Shown: positions 7,933-15,852 of the stretch, one piece after another | Position numbering within the stretch: position 1 is the first letter of the stretch | Layout: every line of letters begins with the position of its first letter | Source of the DNA: JAZKIX01 sp040384645 | Lineage (GTDB): Bacteria; Pseudomonadota; Gammaproteobacteria; Burkholderiales; Burkholderiaceae_D | Direction: 5' to 3' | Assembly: GCA_040384645.1 (NCBI GenBank) | Contig: JAZKIX010000048.1 | Coordinates: 1-33,944, forward strand | DNA: 33,944 nt | Notes under the pieces: model-generated | Database searches by the model: none | The model's input: only the letters and a program-made list of their open reading frames with translations | What the model was told of the DNA's origin: nothing | Translations under genes and position numbers: made by a program

Positions 7933-8453
7933 AAACACTAGAAACCGGCCAGAGCGCCATCGTCAGCCATCCCAATAGCCGCTTCATGCTGGCGCATTAC
8001 ACGCACGTGATTGCACAGGGTTTCGGCAGCGGCCTGTCGCCGATCATGCCCGGCACTTCCGGCACCCTGTTTGCGTGGCTGTCGTATGCGGTGTTGACAG
8101 CGCGCTGGCCGACGGTTTTTTCGCCCTTGAACTGGGGCATCATCATCGTTGTCGGGTTTTTCATCGGTATCTGGGTCTGTGAAAAAACCGGTCGCGATCT
8201 CGGCGTTGCCGATCACGGCAGCATGGTATGGGATGAAATTATTGCATTCTGGCTGGTCTTGTTATTCGTGATGCCGGCCGGTTTTGCGACGCAATGCTGG
8301 GCTTTTGTCTGGTTCCGGTTCTTCGACATGGTCAAGCCGCCGCCGATCCGCTATTTTGACCGTCATATCAAAGGCGGTTTTGGCGTCATGTGGGACGATA
8401 TTGTGGCGGCGTTTTATACCTTGTTGGTGTTTGCGCTGTGGCAAGTTTTTTAG
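7929..8453 (+). CDS. pgpA: Phosphatidylglycerophosphatase A
   Basis: 174 residues, an inner-membrane enzyme that removes phosphate from phosphatidylglycerophosphate in phospholipid synthesis. Typical features: GFGSGLSPIMPGTSGTL near residue 32, CEKTGRDLGVADHGSMVWDEI near residue 80, and FRFFDMVKPPPIRYFDRHIKGG near residue 130, with hydrophobic spans between. It overlaps thiL by 4 bp. Confidence 0.96.
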   Translation: MKTLETGQSAIVSHPNSRFMLAHYTHVIAQGFGSGLSPIMPGTSGTLFAWLSYAVLTARWPTVFSPLNWGIIIVVGFFIGIWVCEKTGRDLGVADHGSMVWDEIIAFWLVLLFVMPAGFATQCWAFVWFRFFDMVKPPPIRYFDRHIKGGFGVMWDDIVAAFYTLLVFALWQVF

Positions 8454-8559
8454 CGAAAATCCTTGTCAATTCCGGCTGGCAGAATGGTAGAGTAGTGCCG
8501 CACAAGACTTGTATTTTGCCGCCTGGTCTGGCTGACATGGCTGGCGGATGCAGGGTAAA

Positions 8560-8583
8560 TCGTTCACCGCGTCGTTCACCGCG
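8560..8583 (+). repeat. 12-bp tandem duplication before pncC
   Basis: TCGTTCACCGCG occurs twice in a row, ending 15 bases before the pncC start and just before its AGGAG. Probably a small slippage duplication in the leader. Confidence 0.6.
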
Positions 8584-8598
8584 CATAGGAGAAATCAC

Positions 8599-9087
8599 AT
8601 GACAAACACCATCAGCGATCTGGCAACGCAAGTTGGCCGCGCACTGCAAGCCAAGGGATTATTGCTGGCCACTGCAGAATCTTGCACCGGCGGCGGCGTG
8701 GCGCAAGCTATTACCGAAATAGCGGGTTCGACCGGTTGGTACGACTGCGGCTTTATCGCCTATTCCAATGCATCAAAAACTGAGCTGCTCGATGTATCTG
8801 CCGCCCTGATCGCGCAGCAAGGGACTGTCAGCGAAGAAGTCGCCGCCGCCATGGCCGAAGGCGCACTCGCCAATAGTAATGCCCATGTCGCGCTGTCGAC
8901 TACCGGCATTGCCGGGCCAACCGGCGCGGTGCCGGGCAAGCCGGTTGGCACCGTTTGTTTTGGTTGGGCTATCAAGAATGCGGTACATACCGAGCGTCTG
9001 GTATTTACCGGCGACCGGCAAGCGGTGCGCGAACAGACCGTGGTGCATTCGCTGCAAGGGTTATTGCGGTTTTTGGAACAGGTTTAA
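8599..9087 (+). CDS. pncC: Nicotinamide-nucleotide amidohydrolase (CinA C-terminal domain)
   Basis: 162 residues, a stand-alone CinA C-terminal domain. The enzyme deamidates nicotinamide mononucleotide and recycles it to NAD. The motifs TAESCTGGGVAQAIT (residues 24-38), GFIAYSNASKTELL, GTVSEEVAAAMAEGAL and TTGIAGPTGAVPGKPVGTVCFGW are characteristic. ATG 8599 has a strong AGGAG upstream; the longer frame from 8548 runs through the tandem duplication and is unlikely. It follows pgpA by 145 bp and may share its transcript. Confidence 0.93.
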   Translation: MTNTISDLATQVGRALQAKGLLLATAESCTGGGVAQAITEIAGSTGWYDCGFIAYSNASKTELLDVSAALIAQQGTVSEEVAAAMAEGALANSNAHVALSTTGIAGPTGAVPGKPVGTVCFGWAIKNAVHTERLVFTGDRQAVREQTVVHSLQGLLRFLEQV

Positions 9088-9113
9088 ATAACAGCTTAAA
9101 GCACTAGCTCGAC

Positions 9114-9143
9114 CGATGAGCCACCATGGATTGTGGCTCATCG
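9114..9143. terminator. Bidirectional terminator between pncC and pyrF
   Basis: CGATGAGCCAC pairs perfectly with GTGGCTCATCG (11 bp, 8-base loop), followed by ATTTCTCC on the plus strand. It sits between two convergent stop codons. Confidence 0.7.
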
Positions 9144-9159
9144 ATTTCTCCAACCTTTT

Positions 9160-9987
9160 TCACTCGCGATAGCGGTTAATCGCATCCCGTGTTTCGCGCG
9201 CCACCCGCCGCGCTGCCATGACGAAGTCTTCATCGAGCTTGTCGTTCGGTTTGGCATACAAAATCGCGCGTGAAGAATTGATCATCATGCCGGTGCCATC
9301 GGCGGTTTGGCCAGCGATGACGGTCGATTCGATATCGCCACCCTGGGCGCCGATGCCGGGCACCAGCAGCGGCATGTCGCCGACCAAGGCACGCACTTGC
9401 GCCAGTTCATTGGGGAAAGTGGCGCCGACTACCAGCGCGCATTGGCCGTTGCCATTCCATTTTTCAGCGACCAGATTGGCCACATATTGGTAGAGCGGCT
9501 TGCCATTGATATCGAGAAATTGCAAATCCGAGCCGCCAGGATTGGAGGTGCGGCACAGCACGATGACACCACGGTCTTTCCATTCCAAATAGGGCGCGAC
9601 CGAGTCGTAACCCATATACGGATTGACCGTCACCGCGTCGGCGCCGTAGCGCTCGAACGCTTCGCGCGCATATTGTTCTGCGGTGGCGCCGATATCGCCG
9701 CGCTTGGCGTCGAGGATGATAGGCAGATGCGGGTAAGTTTCGCGCAGATAGGCGCAAATGGCTTCGAGCTGGTCTTCTGCGCCCAATGCTGCAAAATAGG
9801 CGATTTGCGGCTTGAAGGCGCAAGCCAGGTCGGCGCTGGCGTCGATGATGGCTTTGCAAAAGGCATAGATGGCATCAGGCTGGTCTTGGAATTGTTCTGG
9901 GAATTTGGCCAAGTCTGGGTCAAGGCCGACGCACAGGAGAGAATCGTTGGCGCTCCACGCGGCAGAGAGTTTTTTGATGAAAGTCAT
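9160..9987 (-). CDS. pyrF: Orotidine 5'-phosphate decarboxylase
   Basis: 275 residues, the size of the longer proteobacterial/actinobacterial PyrF type. It makes UMP in the last step of de novo pyrimidine synthesis. LCVGLDPDL near residue 18, AFKPQIAYFAALG near 58, the catalytic DAKRGDIG near 92, DAVTVNPYMGYDSV near 115, and the phosphate-binding LLVPGIGAQGG near 206 are all present. An AAGG lies upstream of ATG 9987. It is convergent with pncC and divergent from the lemA operon. Confidence 0.96.
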   Translation of the reverse strand: MTFIKKLSAAWSANDSLLCVGLDPDLAKFPEQFQDQPDAIYAFCKAIIDASADLACAFKPQIAYFAALGAEDQLEAICAYLRETYPHLPIILDAKRGDIGATAEQYAREAFERYGADAVTVNPYMGYDSVAPYLEWKDRGVIVLCRTSNPGGSDLQFLDINGKPLYQYVANLVAEKWNGNGQCALVVGATFPNELAQVRALVGDMPLLVPGIGAQGGDIESTVIAGQTADGTGMMINSSRAILYAKPNDKLDEDFVMAARRVARETRDAINRYRE

Positions 9988-10026
9988 GATGGCGCCTTGG
10001 CTGTTTCAATATCGACATTTTAAGCC

Positions 10027-10179
10027 GTGTTGCACACATTGCTGGACAACAAATATCAAGCCGCGACGTTTTTCAAGCGCCCGGCGCAGGCTGTAGAAGC
10101 GATTGTCATGCTATGGTGCCAACATATGGAGGTTCAGGCGCTGGCTGTTGCAGCAAGTGCTATTGAAGTTGCGCCATAA
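10027..10179 (+). CDS. Possible 50-residue small protein, unrecognised
   Basis: A 51-codon frame (GTG start, TAA stop) in the 274-bp gap between pyrF and lemA, with codon use similar to neighbouring genes. No clear ribosome binding site and no recognised family. It could be a decayed gene end. Low confidence. Confidence 0.2.
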   Translation: MLHTLLDNKYQAATFFKRPAQAVEAIVMLWCQHMEVQALAVAASAIEVAP

Positions 10180-10261
10180 GCGCCCACCTATCGCTCACCG
10201 GAGGCGATGGCAAGCCAGCCCCAATTTAACTCAACGTACTATTTTTAAGGAAATGACCACG

Positions 10262-10870
10262 ATGAATAAGCTACTTAAATGGTGTACCAAAGGTTTGGCC
10301 ATGCTGGCGATTGCCTCGACGCTGAGCGCCTGCGGCTATAACGATTTTCAGTCTAAAGACGAAAGTACCAAGGCCGCTTGGGGCGAAGTCGTCAACCAAT
10401 ATCAACGCCGCGCCGACCTGATCCCGAATCTGGTCAATACCGTCAAAGGCTATGCCTCGCATGAAAAGGATACATTGGAAGCGGTGATCAAGGCACGTGC
10501 TGCCGCGACCAGTTTCCAGATCACGCCGGAAGTGTTGAACAATCCAGAGATGGTGAAAAAATTTCAAGAAGTGCAGGGCACTTTGTCGTCGGCTTTATCG
10601 CGTCTGATGGCTGTGTCTGAGCAGTATCCCAATTTGAAAGCCGACACCAGTTTCCGCGACCTGCAATCACAGCTCGAAGGTACGGAAAACCGCATCACCG
10701 TGGCACGCCAACGCTATATCGTCGCGGTGCAAGACTACAACGTGCTGGCGCGCAGTTTCCCCAGCAACTTGACAGCGATGATGTTTGGCTACAAGCCTAA
10801 AGCCTCGTTTACGGTCGAGAATGAAAAGGCGATTTCGACCGCTCCCACTGTCAATTTCGGCGATAAATAG
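10262..10870 (+). CDS. lemA: LemA family lipoprotein
   Basis: 202 residues. Residues 1-22 end in a lipobox (LSAC), so the protein should be lipid-anchored to the cell envelope. The LemA signature is complete: GYNDFQ after the Cys, AAWGEVVNQYQRRADLIPNL, VNTVKGYASHEKDTLEAV and a long coiled-coil helical body ending RSFPSNLTAMMFGYKPKASF. ATG 10262 is 10 bases after AAGGA; an in-frame ATG at 10253 is too close to it. LemA proteins commonly travel with TPM-domain and M48 protease genes, as here, but their molecular role is not settled. Confidence 0.93.
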   Translation: MNKLLKWCTKGLAMLAIASTLSACGYNDFQSKDESTKAAWGEVVNQYQRRADLIPNLVNTVKGYASHEKDTLEAVIKARAAATSFQITPEVLNNPEMVKKFQEVQGTLSSALSRLMAVSEQYPNLKADTSFRDLQSQLEGTENRITVARQRYIVAVQDYNVLARSFPSNLTAMMFGYKPKASFTVENEKAISTAPTVNFGDK

Positions 10871-10876
10871 TCGGTT

Positions 10877-11713
10877 ATGAAGAACCTCGCCCGATTCCGG
10901 TTTGCCTGCTGGCTGTACGGCTTGAGTCTATTGCTGGCGATGTCGGGCGCTTGGGCACAGGCCAGCGCGTCCGGCTTTGCGCCGATTCCGCCGCTCACGG
11001 CGCATGTGACCGACACGGTTGGCATGCTCCAGCCGAGCCAGCGCAGCGCACTGGAGAATGTGCTGGCGGATTACGAAAAGCGGTCCGGCAGCCAGATCGG
11101 CATTCTTTTAGTCGGCAGCACCGCGCCGGAAGTGATTGAGCAATACAGCATCCGGGTTGCCGATGCGTGGAAAATCGGGCGCAAAGGGGTTGACGACGGC
11201 GTCTTGCTGATCGTTGCCAAAGACAACCCTAAAGACTTGCGCCGCCTGCGGATCGAAGCCGGACGCGGCGTGCAAGGCACTGTTACCGATGCGCAATCGA
11301 AGCGGATTTTGCAAGACGTGATCGCGCCGCATTTTCGCCAGAACGATTTTTATGGCGGTTTGGCGGCCGGTGTGGCGGCGCTGACGGCTTTACTCGATCA
11401 AGAGCATTTCCCCGCGCCGAAAGTCGCGCCCAAGGCCGAGGAAGATGATTTTTCATTAATCACTAGCTTGCCGTTCCTATTCTTTTTTGCTCTGATCGCT
11501 ATCGCGCGCATGCGTTCTGGCAGAGGTCGTGGCAACGCCCTGAGCCGTAGCGGCTGGGGCCGCACTGCCGGCGTGATCTTGGGGGCGGGTCTGGGCAATT
11601 CAATTGGCTCGGGACGCGGCGGATTTGGCGGCGGCAGCGGTGGAAGTTTTGGCGGCGGCTTTTCCGGTGGTGGCGGTGGTTTCGATGGCGGCGGCGCGTC
11701 GGGGGATTGGTGA
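10877..11713 (+). CDS. TPM-domain membrane protein with Gly-rich tail (YgcG-like)
   Basis: 278 residues. A signal peptide ends near AWA-QA (residue 26). The TPM domain spans about 40-165 (VTDTVGMLQPSQRSALEN, GSQIGILLVGS, DAWKIGRKGVDDGVLLIVA, RIEAGRGVQGTVTDAQS). One transmembrane helix lies near 195-212 (SLPFLFFFALIAIARM) and the end is a low-complexity Gly/Ser/Phe tail, as in most YgcG relatives. It starts six bases after lemA and overlaps the next gene, so the three genes form one operon. TPM proteins have been linked to photosystem II repair in plants; the bacterial role is unknown. Confidence 0.9.
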   Translation: MKNLARFRFACWLYGLSLLLAMSGAWAQASASGFAPIPPLTAHVTDTVGMLQPSQRSALENVLADYEKRSGSQIGILLVGSTAPEVIEQYSIRVADAWKIGRKGVDDGVLLIVAKDNPKDLRRLRIEAGRGVQGTVTDAQSKRILQDVIAPHFRQNDFYGGLAAGVAALTALLDQEHFPAPKVAPKAEEDDFSLITSLPFLFFFALIAIARMRSGRGRGNALSRSGWGRTAGVILGAGLGNSIGSGRGGFGGGSGGSFGGGFSGGGGGFDGGGASGDW

Positions 11714-12222
11714 TGACATTATTAAATAAACTCAAGCGTTGCTGGAAGCATCTCAGCACTACGACCGCCAGCGGTAAGCAGGCGTTTCCACCAGCTAGCC
11801 TAAAGGCGATTGAGGCCACCATCGAGGCTGGTGAACAACAGCATCGGGCCGAAGTGCGTTGGATCGTGGAATCGTCGTTGTCGTTGCCGCTGGTATGGCA
11901 GGGCGTTTCTTCACGCCAGCGCGCCATCGATTTATTCCGTTATTACGGGGTATGGGATACCGAAGAAAATTGCGGTGTCTTGGTCTATCTCAATCTGGCC
12001 GACCATAAAGTCGAGATCATTGCCGACCGCGGCATCAACCGCCTGGTGGCGCCATCAGACTGGCAGCAAATATGCCGCGACATGAGCCAAGGTTTTGCGC
12101 AGGGCAAATTCAACGACGCTGCCTTGGGCGCTTTAAGCGAAATCAATGCCTTGCTGCGCGGCCATTTCCCAGCCAATGGCGAACGGCCAAACCAATTACC
12201 GAACCAGCCGATCACCATTTAG
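11713..12222 (+). CDS. Second TPM-domain protein, cytoplasmic-looking
   Basis: 169 residues from ATG 11713, which overlaps the preceding stop (TGATG). There is no signal peptide or transmembrane helix. AIEATIEAGEQQHRAEVRWIVE, YYGVWDTEENCGVLVYLNLADH and VEIIADRGINRLV are the TPM core. It lacks the Gly-rich tail of its neighbour, so the operon contains one exported and one non-exported TPM protein. Function unknown. Confidence 0.85.
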   Translation: MTLLNKLKRCWKHLSTTTASGKQAFPPASLKAIEATIEAGEQQHRAEVRWIVESSLSLPLVWQGVSSRQRAIDLFRYYGVWDTEENCGVLVYLNLADHKVEIIADRGINRLVAPSDWQQICRDMSQGFAQGKFNDAALGALSEINALLRGHFPANGERPNQLPNQPITI

Positions 12223-12251
12223 AATCGGGTTTTGGTAGTTTTTTAATACAA

Positions 12252-12334
12252 AATATACTGATGGGAGTATTATTTTTGCGCCGCAATATACCTGCGGGAG
12301 ACTGTTGAAATAGCCTTATACTCCCATTGTTTCC
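12252..12334 (+). repeat. Two-hairpin intergenic element, copy 2 of 4
   Basis: Begins AATATACTGATGGGAGTATT followed by ATTTTTG, has the CCTGCGGG core and ends CCTTATACTCCCATTGTTT. ATACT/AGTAT and GGGAG/CTCCC can pair. It lies 29 bases after the second TPM gene in the same orientation, where it could act as its terminator. Confidence 0.6.
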
Positions 12335-12343
12335 TTATCGCCA

Positions 12344-12408
12344 GAAGTATTGCGCGAAAAATTTGCCTTGAAAACAGGCAATATTTTTGTCTTTCGCGTT
12401 TATACTTC
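12344..12408. repeat. 65-bp imperfect inverted repeat
   Basis: GAAGTAT at 12344 and ATACTTC at 12402 are the outer arms; inside, GCGCGAAA pairs with TTTCGCG and TTGCCT with AGGCAA around a short A-rich loop. It directly follows the 12252 element and ends 35 bases before the CRTAC1 gene. Confidence 0.5.
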
Positions 12409-12443
12409 ATCGCTCCGCCTCATTGATAAGGAAGCCTCACGCC

Positions 12444-14093
12444 ATGTCGTTCCGCTCTCCCACACTTGCTGCTTTTACAGCACCGCTTCCGACTTTATTC
12501 CCGTTCCTGCTGCTATGTCTTGCAAGCGCCGCCAATGGTGCCAGTGCGGTTCCGCCACCGCTGGCCAAATTCGTGGACGAAACCGAATCCTCCGGTCTGC
12601 AAAGCCGCTATGACGGCGAGTGGGAATACATGGTTGGCGGTGGCACTGGCGTGTTCGATTGCGATGGCGATGGCTTGCCCGAAGTGGTGACCGCTGGCGG
12701 TGTCAATAAGTCGCGTTTTTTCCACAATCGCAGTGCCAAAGGTGCCGCCATCAAATTACAGGAAGAGCGGGTCGGGCTGGAATTTACCGGCGTAACAGGG
12801 CTATACCCGATCGACATCGATGGCGACGGCATTACTGATCTGGTGTTGTTGCGGGTGGGTGAAAATATCGCCATGCGTGGCCTTGGCCAGTGCAAATTCG
12901 AGCGCGCGAACGAGAAATGGAGTTTTGCCGGCGGCAATGCCTGGAGTACTTCCTTCAGCGCTACCTGGTTGCAGGGTGACAACTGGCCGACGCTGGCGGT
13001 GGGCAATTATATCGACCGCCGTCGTACCGATTTCCCATGGGGCTCTTGTACCGAAAACCAATTGATCCGGCCTAAAGACGGCGGTGGTTTTGCCGTGGCC
13101 GAGCCGCTCAAGCCCTCTTTTTGTACCTTGTCGATGTTGTTCTCTGATTGGGATCGCAGCGGCAACCCCGCCTTGCGCATCAGCAATGACCGCGAATATT
13201 ACAAGGGCGGGCAAGAACAATTGTGGCGGGTCGAAGCCGGCAAGGCGGCGCATGCTTATACTGCCGACGAAGGTTGGAAGCCCCTGCAAATCTGGGGCAT
13301 GGGGATTGCCAGCGCCGATATCGACGGCAGCGGTTATCCGTCCTATTTCTTGACCAGCATGGCCGACAACAAGCTGCAAATGCTGGAAGGCGGGCCTGGC
13401 AAACCGAGCTATAAAGATGGCGCCTATGATCGCGGCGTCACCGCGCACCGGCCGTTTTCCGGTGGCGACGTCCATCCGTCGACAGCTTGGCATGCGCAAT
13501 TTGCCGACGTCAATAACGATAGCTACAACGACCTTTTCATTGTCAAGGGCAATGTCGCCAGCATGGCCGAATTTGCCGCGGTCGATCCGAATAACTTGCT
13601 GCTGGGCGCAGCCAACGGTCGCTTTACCGAGTCGGCTGAAGCGGCCAACGTCATCAGCGGCCGGCGCGGTCGCGGCGGCATGTTGACCGACCTGAATGGC
13701 GATGGCTTGCTCGACATGGTCGTCATCAACCGCTGGGACAAGGCACAACTGTGGCGCAATGTCGGCGCCGGCACTGCTGCAGCGCCGGCGCCGCTGGGCC
13801 ATTGGCTGCAGGTACGCTTGCAGCAAGAGGGTGGCAATCGCGATGCGATCGGGGCCTGGCTTGAAGTCGACGTGGACGGTCGCGTCCTGCGTCAGGAACA
13901 TACCATCGGCGGTGGCCACGCCAGTGGCCATCTCGGCTGGATGCATGTCGGTATTGGCAAGGCCAAATCTGCCAAGTTGCGTGTGATCTGGCCTGGCAAG
14001 CAAGCAGGGCCGTGGGTCAAAGTTGAGGCAGACCAGTTTTTGCAAGTAGACCGGCAGCAAGGGATTAAGCGCTGGACGGCGGCGCAGCCATGA
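12444..14093 (+). CDS. Exported CRTAC1-type protein (FG-GAP/VCBS repeats plus ASPIC/UnbV domain)
   Basis: 549 residues from ATG 12444 (AAGGA 11 bases upstream); 19 extra residues from 12387 look unlike a signal. A signal peptide ends near ASA (residue 33). Calcium-binding-type repeats are visible: FDCDGDGLPEVV, IDIDGDGITDLVLL, FADVNNDSYNDLFI and LTDLNGDGLLDMVVI, forming a seven-bladed-propeller-like body. Residues about 455-545 are an ASPIC/UnbV domain (GNRDAIGAWLEVDVDG, QEHTIGGGHASGHLGWMHVGIG). The protein should be secreted or periplasmic. The last codon overlaps the first ATG of the haloperoxidase frame, which suggests a functional pair. Exact function unknown. Confidence 0.87.
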   Translation: MSFRSPTLAAFTAPLPTLFPFLLLCLASAANGASAVPPPLAKFVDETESSGLQSRYDGEWEYMVGGGTGVFDCDGDGLPEVVTAGGVNKSRFFHNRSAKGAAIKLQEERVGLEFTGVTGLYPIDIDGDGITDLVLLRVGENIAMRGLGQCKFERANEKWSFAGGNAWSTSFSATWLQGDNWPTLAVGNYIDRRRTDFPWGSCTENQLIRPKDGGGFAVAEPLKPSFCTLSMLFSDWDRSGNPALRISNDREYYKGGQEQLWRVEAGKAAHAYTADEGWKPLQIWGMGIASADIDGSGYPSYFLTSMADNKLQMLEGGPGKPSYKDGAYDRGVTAHRPFSGGDVHPSTAWHAQFADVNNDSYNDLFIVKGNVASMAEFAAVDPNNLLLGAANGRFTESAEAANVISGRRGRGGMLTDLNGDGLLDMVVINRWDKAQLWRNVGAGTAAAPAPLGHWLQVRLQQEGGNRDAIGAWLEVDVDGRVLRQEHTIGGGHASGHLGWMHVGIGKAKSAKLRVIWPGKQAGPWVKVEADQFLQVDRQQGIKRWTAAQP

Positions 14094-14149
14094 GCACGAC
14101 GACCATGAAAAATAGAGGTACCAAATCCACAGCTCATGAGAGGGACGAA

Positions 14150-15574
14150 ATGACTTCAAAACCAAGGCAAGGCGCAACGGTGCGCGACGCCGTTTCAAAA
14201 CTTTCTCTTGCGCTTTCTTTGTCATTCTTGCGGGTTAGCAAACCGCTTTTGCCGGCATGCCTGGCCGCACTGGCGCTGGCACCGCTGCACGTCAGCGCTG
14301 CCAGCAAACCCGCCGCCAGCTACAGTAACGCGGTTGCGACCGCTTGGCTCAAACTCGATATTCTCGCGATCCAGCAAACCCCTGGCCAATCGCCGCCGGC
14401 AGCATCGCGTACGCTGGCGTATCTCGGCCTTGGCTTGTACGAGGCGGTGGTCAATGGCATGCCCAAGCACCGTACTTTGGCTGGGCAATTAAATGAACTG
14501 GAATCCTTGCCCCCGGTACAACCCAACGAAACCCTGCATTGGCCCACTGTTGCCAACGCCACTCTGGCGGCACTGTCGCGCATGCTTTTACCTAACGCGC
14601 CGCCCGACTGGAAAAACCGGATGGACAAGCTGGAGCGCGATATGCCGCTGTTGTATCCGGAAGATTTCAGTCCTGACGACCGCAGTGCCGAAGTCATCAT
14701 CCGCTCTGAAACCTATGGCAAATTGATGGCGATGGCGCTCATGACCTGGGCCCGTACCGATGGTGGTCACGACCCTAGTGGCGCTTTGCGCACCCGTATC
14801 GACAATACTTATGTAGGCGAAAGCGGCCCAGGCGCATGGGTTCAGACACCGCCGCAATTCGCCCGCCCGCTGTTGCCTAATTGGGGCAATAACCGCCGCT
14901 TTGTTCCTGGCGATGCTGCGGCTTGCCCGCTTCCAGGGCCACCCCCATATAGTGAAGCGCCGGATTCCGAATTTTTCAAGCAAGCATCCGAAGTCTTTCA
15001 GGTCGCCAAACAAACCCCCGAACAGCAACGCCAGATTGCCTTGTATTGGTCTGATGATCCGGGCAAGACGCCGACGCCGTCGGGGCATTGGGCATTTGTC
15101 TTGACTGACCTGCTGCGTGGCGGCAAGCATGACCTTGCTTTTGCAGCCGAAGCCAGCGCCCGCATGACACTATCCATGTCAGACGCTTTTGTCGCTACAT
15201 GGCAAGCCAAGTACCGTTACAACCTTATTCGACCCGTCACCTATGTCCAACTGGCGCTAGATAGCAACTGGGTCCCTGACATGTTGGAAACACCGCCATT
15301 CCCTGAATATCCTTCCGGCCATTCAGTCCAAAGCGGCGCTGCCGCCCTGGTATTGGGACGATTGTTTGGCGAAGACACCGTGTTTGTCGATCGATTTCAC
15401 AATGATCGGGGATGGGGGCCGCGTACCTTCAAAAATTTTAAGGCAGCATCCGATGAAGCAGCAATTTCTCGCATGTACGGCGGCATCCATTTCCGCGCGG
15501 CGATTGAAGATGGCTTGGCGCAAGGGCGCTGCGTAGGCGAGAAAGTGATGGCTTTGCAGTTCTTGCATAAATAG
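14150..15574 (+). CDS. Vanadium-dependent haloperoxidase-type PAP2 superfamily enzyme
   Basis: 474 residues from ATG 14150, which has GAGAGGG five bases upstream; the frame also opens at ATG 14090, overlapping the previous stop (ATGA) but without a ribosome binding site. A long basic start and hydrophobic stretch ending HVSA suggest export. The oxyanion-binding residues of the family are all in place: K354 and R356 in KYRYNLIRP, S389-G390-H391 in PEYPSGHS, and R441 with H447 in RMYGGIHF. The six-residue spacing between the last two equals that in fungal chloroperoxidase. Real halide oxidation is not proven; many bacterial members could be phosphatases. Confidence 0.87.
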   Translation: MTSKPRQGATVRDAVSKLSLALSLSFLRVSKPLLPACLAALALAPLHVSAASKPAASYSNAVATAWLKLDILAIQQTPGQSPPAASRTLAYLGLGLYEAVVNGMPKHRTLAGQLNELESLPPVQPNETLHWPTVANATLAALSRMLLPNAPPDWKNRMDKLERDMPLLYPEDFSPDDRSAEVIIRSETYGKLMAMALMTWARTDGGHDPSGALRTRIDNTYVGESGPGAWVQTPPQFARPLLPNWGNNRRFVPGDAAACPLPGPPPYSEAPDSEFFKQASEVFQVAKQTPEQQRQIALYWSDDPGKTPTPSGHWAFVLTDLLRGGKHDLAFAAEASARMTLSMSDAFVATWQAKYRYNLIRPVTYVQLALDSNWVPDMLETPPFPEYPSGHSVQSGAAALVLGRLFGEDTVFVDRFHNDRGWGPRTFKNFKAASDEAAISRMYGGIHFRAAIEDGLAQGRCVGEKVMALQFLHK

Positions 15575-15852
15575 TGTTGTGCCAGCCGGGTTTGTCGCTA
15601 TACCGCATTTATGGCTATAGACCTGGTTTCGCTACATCGCGCGTTATCCGGCATATAACAAAAGTAAAAATGCATTGGGCAATTCTTGTATCGCGCCAGA
15701 CACAAAAAAACGGCATTCGGTTTTCGGGAGCAGATCGCCACCACTTTTTAGCTATACTCGTTCGACGTTAACTATTTCTTTCCGTTATTGAACTTGAAGC
15801 GCCGGTTCGCAGTAATGAAAGAGTACTTAAGCACGAGTGCGGAGAATGTAGA

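Noticed and set aside
12801..14225. 474-codon minus-strand frame opposite the CRTAC1 gene
   Set aside because: A shadow of the high-GC codon bias on the real strand; the plus-strand product has clear domains and a signal peptide.
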